Shown: in pieces, positions 50,360 to 55,742 of the stretch
Numbering within the stretch: position 1 is the stretch's first letter
Layout: each line of letters begins with the position of its first letter
Assembly: GCA_904395815.1 (NCBI GenBank)
Contig: CAJFOC010000027.1
Coordinates: 1 to 55,742, forward strand
Direction: 5' to 3'
Length of the DNA stretch: 55,742 nucleotides
DNA from: an uncultured Holdemania sp.
GTDB taxonomy: Bacteria; Bacillota_I; Bacilli_A; Erysipelotrichales; Erysipelotrichaceae
Made by a program: the position numbers and the translations under genes
The notes under the pieces: model-generated
The model's database searches: none
Seen by the model: only the letters and a program-made list of their open reading frames with translations
Told to the model about the DNA's origin: nothing

Positions 50360-51736
50360 TCAGAACTGCAGCGACCGGTCGATATAGGCTTTCAGCTCAG
50401 CGACCGGCATGCGAACCTGTTCCATCGTGTCACGGTCGCGCACCGTCACGCAGCCGTCGTTGTCACTGTCAAAATCGACCGTAATGCAAAACGGCGTTCC
50501 GATGGCATCCTGACGGCGATACCGCTTGCCGATGCTGCCGGCTTCATCAAATTCACAGACAAAGCTCTGCGACAGTTCACAGGCAATCTGACGCGCCTTA
50601 TCGGACAGCTGCTTGGACAGCGGCAGTACGCAGGCTTTCACCGGCGCCAGCGCCGGATGCAGGTGCAGCACAATCCGCGAATCTTTTTCATTCAGCTGCT
50701 GTTCCTCATATCCGTCGCACAGAAACGCCAGCATCAGCCGTTCCACGCCCACCGCCGGCTCCACGCAATACGGCAGATATTTCTGCTGCGTCTGCGGATC
50801 CTGATATTCCAGCGATTCGCCCGACAGTTCCTGATGACAGCGCAGATCGTAATCCGTCCGATCGGCGATGCCCCACAGCTCGCCCCAGCCAAACGGAAAC
50901 AGGTATTCGATATCGCTGGTTCCCTTGGAATAGAAGGCCAGCTCCTGCTTGGCATGTTCGCGGAAACGCAGGTGATCTTCGCTCAAGCCCAGATTTTTCA
51001 GCCACTGCATGCAGAAATCCTTCCAGTATTCATACCATTGCAGATCTTCGCCCGGCTTGCAGAAAAATTCCATTTCCATCTGTTCAAATTCACGCGTACG
51101 GAAAATGAAGTTGCCCGGGGTGATCTCGTTGCGGAAGCTTTTGCCGATCTGACCGATGCCAAACGGCAGCTTCCGGCGCATCGTCCGCTGTACGTTTTTG
51201 AAGTTGACAAACATTCCCTGCGCCGTTTCCGGACGCAGATAAATCGTACTCTTGGCATCCTCCAGAATACCCTGGAACGTCTTGAACATCAGGTTGAACT
51301 GACGGATTTCAGTAAAATCATGACTGCCGCAGTCAGGACAGGCGATCTGATGTTCACGGATATATTCCATCATCTGTTCGTTGCTCCAGCCTTCCGGATT
51401 GACCTGGCCGCCGCTGGCTTGCTCGATCAGATGATCCGCGCGATGGCGGGTCTTGCAGTGACGGCAGTCCATCAGCGGATCGGAGAACCCTTTCAGATGT
51501 CCGCTCGCTTCCCAGACCTTCGGATTCATCAGAATCGCGCTTTGAATTCCGACATTGTTCGGATGACCCTGAATGAACTTTTTCCACCAGGCATTTTTAA
51601 TATTTTTCTTCAGTTCCACTCCCAGCGGACCAAAATCCCAGGTATTGGAAAGCCCGCCGTAAATCTCGGAGCCCTGAAACACAAACCCGGTATTTTTTGC
51701 GTGGCTGACAAGCGTTTCAAACTGTTTCACTGCCAT
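50360..51736 (-). CDS. glyS: Glycyl-tRNA synthetase, single-chain dimeric type
   Basis: A 458-residue class II synthetase of the alpha-2 (eukaryote/archaea-like) type rather than the two-subunit glyQ-glyS form of Bacillus. The [11 protein letters not shown] opening is present. Zinc-binding pairs CRHC and CPDC flank the insertion. Motif 2 ([21 protein letters not shown]) and motif 3 ([14 protein letters not shown]) are complete, with a C-terminal anticodon domain. The ATG at 51736 follows GGGGAATATTC, a modest site. A consensus-like promoter lies upstream. It is first in the glyS-dnaG-rpoD-trmK operon. Confidence 0.95.
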   Translation of the reverse strand: MAVKQFETLVSHAKNTGFVFQGSEIYGGLSNTWDFGPLGVELKKNIKNAWWKKFIQGHPNNVGIQSAILMNPKVWEASGHLKGFSDPLMDCRHCKTRHRADHLIEQASGGQVNPEGWSNEQMMEYIREHQIACPDCGSHDFTEIRQFNLMFKTFQGILEDAKSTIYLRPETAQGMFVNFKNVQRTMRRKLPFGIGQIGKSFRNEITPGNFIFRTREFEQMEMEFFCKPGEDLQWYEYWKDFCMQWLKNLGLSEDHLRFREHAKQELAFYSKGTSDIEYLFPFGWGELWGIADRTDYDLRCHQELSGESLEYQDPQTQQKYLPYCVEPAVGVERLMLAFLCDGYEEQQLNEKDSRIVLHLHPALAPVKACVLPLSKQLSDKARQIACELSQSFVCEFDEAGSIGKRYRRQDAIGTPFCITVDFDSDNDGCVTVRDRDTMEQVRMPVAELKAYIDRSLQF

Positions 51737-51772
51737 GAATATTCCCCATTTCTTTATTTTAAGTCAACGTAT

Positions 51773-51802
51773 ATTATAGACCAGAATTGAACCTTTCGTC
51801 AA
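51773..51802 (-). promoter_or_regulatory. Sigma-A promoter of the glyS-dnaG-rpoD-trmK operon
   Basis: TTGACG (51802-51797), an 18-base spacer and TATAAT (51778-51773) on the minus strand. The -35 overlaps the recO stop codon. No T-box is present in the short leader. Confidence 0.85.
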
Positions 51803-52551
51803 TGAGAACAACGATCCAGAAAGCGCCAACTTTCCAGCTGCAGTCCGGTGTGTACGATTAAAAAGCGAATCAGAAATTCAGCGTCTTTTTTTGTCCATGG
51901 ACCATATTGCTGAAGCAGGGAATAATGCTCAGGCGCAGCCTTGTTGATCAGCCGGAACTTTTTTAACTCCGCCACCCCGACGCTGTGAGCACCCATCGCT
52001 CCCGCGCAGCGGGCGCACAGAAAACCGCCCTCTTCCACCGAGATCGTCTGCACGCGGCGGCTGCCGCACAAGACGCATTCATCCACCAGCGGTTCGATGC
52101 CTTCCACTTTCAGTATGCCGGCAAGATACTGACACAGCACCAGCTCATGGAACGCGTCGCCGTCCAGCCGCTGCAAGCTCGTATCCAGCAAATCGTACAC
52201 CGCCTGCGCCGCTGCCAGATCCTCCTGACCGCCAGGCAGAATTTTGTCCGCAATTTCGGTCATGACCTGCGCGATGGCCAGCTTGGTCAGATCCTGCCGG
52301 ATATGCCAGTACGATGCCAGCGGCCGCGCTGATTTCAGCGAAAACAGCGTTTTCTGCTGCTGTTGCTGATACTGCAGTTCACAACGCACAAAAGGCATGC
52401 AGGAAACCGCGTTCCTGCTTGCCATTTTCCGTATGCCCCGGCAAACGAAGCTCAGCTTGCCCTGCCGAGGTGAAAGCACGGTGATCAGCGCGTCGTTTTC
52501 CCGGTAATCTTGCTGCTTCAGCACAATCGCTTCAATGCGCTGCTCGCTCAT
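51799..52551 (-). CDS. recO: DNA repair protein RecO
   Basis: A 250-residue recombination mediator that loads RecA on SSB-coated DNA. An N-terminal OB domain (about 1-78) carries ENDALITVLSPRQGKLSFVCRGIRK, then a helical domain and a zinc site with CVLCG and CARC. It overlaps era by 4 bases (ATGA). It is the last gene of the ybeY-dgkA-cdd-era-recO run. Its stop codon contains the -35 of the glyS promoter. Confidence 0.92.
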   Translation of the reverse strand: MSEQRIEAIVLKQQDYRENDALITVLSPRQGKLSFVCRGIRKMASRNAVSCMPFVRCELQYQQQQQKTLFSLKSARPLASYWHIRQDLTKLAIAQVMTEIADKILPGGQEDLAAAQAVYDLLDTSLQRLDGDAFHELVLCQYLAGILKVEGIEPLVDECVLCGSRRVQTISVEEGGFLCARCAGAMGAHSVGVAELKKFRLINKAAPEHYSLLQQYGPWTKKDAEFLIRFLIVHTGLQLESWRFLDRCSH

Positions 52552-53444
52552 GAAGGATCCAGCTCCGTCTGGATATAGCCCAGCTGCTGCAGTTTGGCCC
52601 GACGGTTGCGCCAGTCCTTCTCCACCCGGACAAACAGTTCCAGAAAAATCCCGGATCCCAGAATGGCTTCCAGCTCCTGGCGGGCCAGCGTGCCGATCTG
52701 TTTGATCATCCGCCCCTGCTTGCCGATGATGATGCCTTTTTGCGAATCCCGTTCCACCAGAATCATGGCCTGAATGATCAGATGATCCCGTTTTTTGCGG
52801 ATTCGTTCGATGACCACCGCCACCGAATGCGGAATTTCCTCCTCGGTCAGAAGCAGGACCTTTTCACGGATGATCTCCGCCATGATGAACTGCTCCGGAT
52901 AATCGCAGACCTGATCGGCCGGATAATACTGCACTCCGTCGGTCAGATCGTTTTTGGTCACCTCGATCAGCTGATCCAGATTGTCCTGGCGCAATGCGCT
53001 GATCGGAATGATTTCCTTGAAATCCATGCGTTTCTGCCATTGCAGCAGCAATTCCACCAGCGCCTCCCGCGACAGCAGATCCGTTTTGTTTACGATCAGA
53101 TACACCGGACATGAGGCTTTCTGCAGCTGTTTGAGAACATAGTCGTCGCCCCGGCCAAACGGAGCCGAACCGTCCACAATCAGATAGATCAGATCCACCC
53201 CGCCGGCCGCGGCCAGTGCTTCCTTGTTCATCTGCGCTCCCAGCTCATGCTGAGGCTTGTGAATTCCCGGCGTATCGACAAAAATCATCTGCGAGTCCTG
53301 ATCGGTGCGTATCGCCCGGATGGAATTGCGGGTCGTCTGCGGTTTGGGTGAAATGATTGCCACCTTCTGCTGGACCAGCGCGTTCAGCAGCGTGGATTTA
53401 CCGGCATTGGGCCGGCCGATCAGCGCGATAAACCCGGACTTCAT
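52548..53444 (-). CDS. era: GTPase Era
   Basis: A 298-residue GTPase needed for 16S rRNA maturation and 30S assembly, at the inner membrane and ribosome. G1 is GRPNAGKST, G3 is DTPGIHKPQ, G4 is NKTD and the switch is TTRNSI. The C-terminal KH domain shows GKQGRMIKQIG. It overlaps cdd upstream and recO downstream by four bases each, all ATGA type. The spacing and order are those of Bacillus. Confidence 0.97.
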   Translation of the reverse strand: MKSGFIALIGRPNAGKSTLLNALVQQKVAIISPKPQTTRNSIRAIRTDQDSQMIFVDTPGIHKPQHELGAQMNKEALAAAGGVDLIYLIVDGSAPFGRGDDYVLKQLQKASCPVYLIVNKTDLLSREALVELLLQWQKRMDFKEIIPISALRQDNLDQLIEVTKNDLTDGVQYYPADQVCDYPEQFIMAEIIREKVLLLTEEEIPHSVAVVIERIRKKRDHLIIQAMILVERDSQKGIIIGKQGRMIKQIGTLARQELEAILGSGIFLELFVRVEKDWRNRRAKLQQLGYIQTELDPS

Positions 53445-53836
53445 TGCAGATCCTCCGCCGAAAAGCGATACGGCAAAAGCTCGCCGGCTGTCAGCGTGAT
53501 CGTCTGTTCGCCATTGGAAAGAATGACCGGCGTTTTCTCATCCAACAGTTCGCTGAAAACCTGCCGGCAGATACCGCAGGGCATGCCGATCCGCCGGCCA
53601 TCGGAAACGATGGCCAGCGCCTCGATCTGCTCGCGCCGAACGCCCCAGGAAACCGCCGCAAACAAGGCGCTGCGCTCCGCACAGTTGGTCGCGCCATAGG
53701 AGGCGTTTTCCACATTGACTCCGCGGAACATCCGGCCGTCCCGGCACAGCACGCAGGCTCCCACATGATATCCGGAATAGGGCGCGTACGAGCATTTCAT
53801 CGCTTCAAATGCTTCTTTTACAACGTTTTCATACAT
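53441..53836 (-). CDS. cdd: Cytidine deaminase
   Basis: A 131-residue zinc enzyme of pyrimidine salvage that deaminates cytidine and deoxycytidine. The short tetrameric form has the catalytic CAERSALF (C for H as the first zinc ligand, plus the glutamate) and PCGICRQ. SYAPYSGYHVGA is the usual opening. It is embedded in the ybeY-dgkA-cdd-era-recO operon, as in many Firmicutes. The ATG at 53836 follows a weak GAGGAGAA site and lies 19 bases behind dgkA. Confidence 0.95.
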   Translation of the reverse strand: MYENVVKEAFEAMKCSYAPYSGYHVGACVLCRDGRMFRGVNVENASYGATNCAERSALFAAVSWGVRREQIEALAIVSDGRRIGMPCGICRQVFSELLDEKTPVILSNGEQTITLTAGELLPYRFSAEDLQ

Positions 53837-53855
53837 GATCCTGTTCTCCTCATTT

Positions 53856-54200
53856 CTAAAACAGATGCCCGATCACCAGTACCGCTCCGCCCACCAGCGC
53901 CGTCAGCGAAGCCAGCAGCACCGCCGCCGCCGCCAGATCCTTGACTTTACCGATCAGCGGATCCTGTTGCGGGCAGACGCGATCACAAAGCCGCTCCACC
54001 GCCGTGTTGAACGTCTCCGCGGTGATCACCAGCCCGATCATCAGCACCGTCAGCACCCATTCTTCCCGCTCAAACCGAAAGAACGCCGCAGCGGCCAAGG
54101 CGCACAGCGCAAAGCCAAGCTGAATGCGGATGCTGCGATCCTGCAGCGCCAGCTTCAACCCCTTGAATGCCGGCAGAAATTTTCGCTTCAGCCGCTTCAT
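53856..54200 (-). CDS. dgkA: Diacylglycerol/undecaprenol kinase family protein
   Basis: A 114-residue integral membrane kinase with three helices (about 28-45, 49-68 and 87-110). The catalytic/Mg segment is visible as ETFNTAVERLCDRV. In Gram-positives such proteins phosphorylate undecaprenol to recycle the cell-wall lipid carrier, which is the likely role here. The ATG at 54200 shares one base with the ybeY TGA. A GTG at 54203 would add one residue. A basic start MKRLKRKFL fits the cytosolic N-terminus. Confidence 0.9.
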   Translation of the reverse strand: MKRLKRKFLPAFKGLKLALQDRSIRIQLGFALCALAAAAFFRFEREEWVLTVLMIGLVITAETFNTAVERLCDRVCPQQDPLIGKVKDLAAAAVLLASLTALVGGAVLVIGHLF

Positions 54201-54664
54201 CACCGGCGGGGAACCAGCGGATCGAGAATCTGGCGCTGCAGATCAAACATCACCTGTTCTTCTTCCTTTTCCATATGATCATAACCGAAACAATGCAGCA
54301 AGCCGTGAGTAAAAAGGAAACAGATTTCCCGGCGCAGGGAATGACCGTATTCTTCCGCCTGACTTTGCGCCGCCTGTACATTGATGAAGATATCGCCCAG
54401 CTCGATTTCCGCAAGCTGCTGCAGCTCAAATTCGTCCTGATCGTCGCAGGCCGCAAAGGTGATCACATCGGTCGGCCGGTCCACGCCGCGATAATCACGG
54501 TTGATCTGATGAATACGGCGTGATTTGACCAGAATCACCGACAGCGAATACGCCTGCGGCCGCTTCAGAACCTCACAGGTTCTTTCCGCAATCGCTTCAA
54601 AATCCGGTAGAAACTGCCGCCAGCTCTTCTCACGGGTATGGTTGACAAACGTACAGCTAATCAT
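54200..54664 (-). CDS. ybeY: Endoribonuclease YbeY
   Basis: A 154-residue zinc endoribonuclease of 16S rRNA 3' end maturation and ribosome quality control. The metal site HGLLHCFGYDH (consensus HGxLHxxGYDH) is complete, and the central INRDYRGVDRPTDVITFA is the family signature. The ATG at 54664 is set by GAGGTGAACATC. It overlaps the upstream membrane-protein gene by eight bases and is coupled to dgkA by TGATG. Confidence 0.93.
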   Translation of the reverse strand: MISCTFVNHTREKSWRQFLPDFEAIAERTCEVLKRPQAYSLSVILVKSRRIHQINRDYRGVDRPTDVITFAACDDQDEFELQQLAEIELGDIFINVQAAQSQAEEYGHSLRREICFLFTHGLLHCFGYDHMEKEEEQVMFDLQRQILDPLVPRR

Positions 54665-55670
54665 GATGTTCACCTCTTGTCCCGATCTCATCGTCCGTTT
54701 TCAGACGCCGCCGTCTGCGCCACAGCATCAGCCAGCCTGCCACGCCGCTGATGGCCATCGCCAGGGTAAGCCAGCCATACAGATGAAACAGTTCGGTATA
54801 GATAAAATTGGTATAGGCGTTCCAGCGGACGCCCTGAAGCATCATCGTCAGCAGAATCAGCGCCGGGATGAGCAGCACGCTGACCAGCGCCTCCACCCCC
54901 ATCGCTCTGCCCAGCAGCACAGTCAACGATTCCCTGTCCAGCGATGCGTTCAGCGACCGGTCCCTTCGGATCTGCCAGATTACGGTGATCAGCGCCAGCA
55001 CTCCGATCGCCACACTCATGCCCGCCGTCCACAACGTACGCCAGCGCATCGGCGCACTGACATCCGCGCTCTGATATTGCAGCAGCGTCAGCTGCAGATC
55101 ATCAAACTGCTGGCAAAGACGGATCTTGAAATCAAGCCAGTCGCTTTCCTCTTTTGAAAACAGCCACAGCGTCGTCTGCGTACAATTCTGATCCGCGCTT
55201 TGCCAATACGGTCTGACCTGAATGGCGGCGCTTTGCAGATAGCTCATCTGCGCTGATGGATCGGTCCGGTCAGCGGTATAATACCCGCTTTCCTCAGGAT
55301 CATTGAAATCCACGCTGAGCGTTCCTGAGATCGGAAACAGCTCCGGCAGCACCTGCGTCAGCCCGCCGAAATAATAGACGCTCTGTCCCTGCCCGTCAGC
55401 AATCTGTTCCAGCACCGCTACCGGCTGCTGTTGCGCATCACCGGCTTCGCTTGCCGACTGCTGCAGCTGGCGGGTTTGCTGAGCAATCCACTGCCGCACC
55501 TGCTGCTGATCCGCCGGGTACTCCACCGCAAACATGGCCGACGAATAATTCTGCTGCGCCTGTTCGATCATCGGCGTCATGGCCAGCATCTGCTGCTGTC
55601 CTGAAGCCTGAAACACCTCGATCACCACGATCAGGCCCACAGTCAGAAACAGTAAAAAAACTTTTTTCAT
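54657..55670 (-). CDS. Predicted membrane protein of unknown function, first gene of the ybeY operon
   Basis: A 337-residue protein with one N-terminal membrane segment (about 4-22). An extracytoplasmic glutamine-rich domain of about 170 residues follows (QQVRQWIAQQTRQLQQS, YYFGGLTQVLPELFP), then three or four C-terminal helices (about 215-235, 257-280, 290-320) and a basic cytosolic tail with WRRRRRLK. No family is recognised. In Bacillus the position before ybeY is held by phoH and pgpH; this protein has neither domain. The ATG at 55670 fits GGGGTGAC better than the GTG at 55679. A strong promoter precedes it. Confidence 0.75.
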   Translation of the reverse strand: MKKVFLLFLTVGLIVVIEVFQASGQQQMLAMTPMIEQAQQNYSSAMFAVEYPADQQQVRQWIAQQTRQLQQSASEAGDAQQQPVAVLEQIADGQGQSVYYFGGLTQVLPELFPISGTLSVDFNDPEESGYYTADRTDPSAQMSYLQSAAIQVRPYWQSADQNCTQTTLWLFSKEESDWLDFKIRLCQQFDDLQLTLLQYQSADVSAPMRWRTLWTAGMSVAIGVLALITVIWQIRRDRSLNASLDRESLTVLLGRAMGVEALVSVLLIPALILLTMMLQGVRWNAYTNFIYTELFHLYGWLTLAMAISGVAGWLMLWRRRRRLKTDDEIGTRGEHHD

Positions 55671-55696
55671 TGTTGTCACCCCATCGAATCACAACC

Positions 55697-55726
55697 AGTA
55701 TATCGGACAAGCGCCGTCGATGTCAA
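55697..55726 (-). promoter_or_regulatory. Sigma-A promoter of the ybeY-dgkA-cdd-era-recO operon
   Basis: TTGACA (55726-55721), an 18-base spacer and TATACT (55702-55697) on the minus strand. It heads a six-gene transcript with overlapping or closely spaced genes. Confidence 0.85.
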
Positions 55727-55742
55727 TGCGCGCTCACGCCAA

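Noticed and set aside
1-55742. CRISPR arrays, tRNA or rRNA genes, insertion sequences, phage genes
   Set aside because: No repeat-spacer pattern, cloverleaf or rRNA core sequence, transposase motif or phage structural protein was seen on either strand. A tRNA scan would settle small RNAs.

Overview
This window is a stretch of bacterial chromosome from an endospore-forming, low-branching Firmicute (Bacillota). It encodes dipicolinate synthase (dpaA/dpaB), the germination protease gpr, spoIIP, a Cse60-like protein, a SigA-type sigma factor, a dimeric glycyl-tRNA synthetase, the non-mevalonate isoprenoid enzymes IspG and IspH, and a tyrosyl T-box. Gene blocks, codon use and moderately high G+C (a little over half by eye) suggest an Erysipelotrichia / Holdemania-like gut organism, but that placement is inference. 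There are about 52 protein genes and one clear pseudogene. I saw no rRNA, tRNA, CRISPR array, insertion sequence or prophage.

Layout. 0.1-3.2 kb, minus strand: an MBL-fold hydrolase, rpmG and a class B PBP. 3.3-7.7 kb: ispG (+), nfo and a CshB-like DEAD helicase (-), ispH (+). 7.8-10.8 kb (-): a lipoprotein, a SpoVB/MurJ-like flippase and an RsuA-type pseudouridine synthase. 10.95-13.6 kb (-): a sporulation block dpaA-dpaB-dapA followed by cse60-like and DUF1540 genes. 13.7-17.3 kb (-): tyrS with a complete T-box leader, and a ytxG-like/ytxH-like/ccpA-like operon. 17.5-24.3 kb: a nitrilase (+), then pnp, trmB, a lipoprotein, a small protein with a repeated VISPI(F/Y)G motif and murC (-). 24.4-39.5 kb is the most accessory part. 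It holds two small membrane proteins, a TetR/ABC/FtsX-type permease operon that runs into one reading frame joining a GIY-YIG domain to a superoxide reductase, a heterodimeric ABC exporter divergent from a LysR regulator, rpsO, a beta-hydroxyacid dehydrogenase, a HAD-phosphatase pseudogene with two in-frame stops, and a GH35 beta-galactosidase. 39.8-46.6 kb: hemW, a mazG-like gene, lepA, fmt, a yqxA-like gene, spoIIP and gpr (-), with rpsT (+) divergent from gpr. 46.7-51.7 kb (-): glyS, dnaG, rpoD/sigA, trmK. 51.8-55.7 kb (-): an unknown membrane protein, ybeY, dgkA, cdd, era, recO.

Several blocks repeat Bacillus neighbourhoods in rearranged form (rpsT/gpr/spoIIP/yqxA/lepA/hemW; ybeY/dgkA/cdd/era/recO/gly/dnaG/sigA/trmK; ytxG/ytxH/ccpA; nfo/cshB/ispH/ispG). 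Regulation is unusually readable. There are many TTGNNN-17/18-TATAAT promoters, perfect-stem terminators, a T-box with a UAC specifier, a probable S15 leader, sporulation-sigma-like promoters before gpr and dpaA, and palindromic operators at two accessory promoters. The items most worth a second look are the GIY-YIG/superoxide reductase reading frame with its internal promoter, the extended dpa operon, the VISPI(F/Y)G protein beside murC, and the double-palindrome promoter near 24.9 kb.
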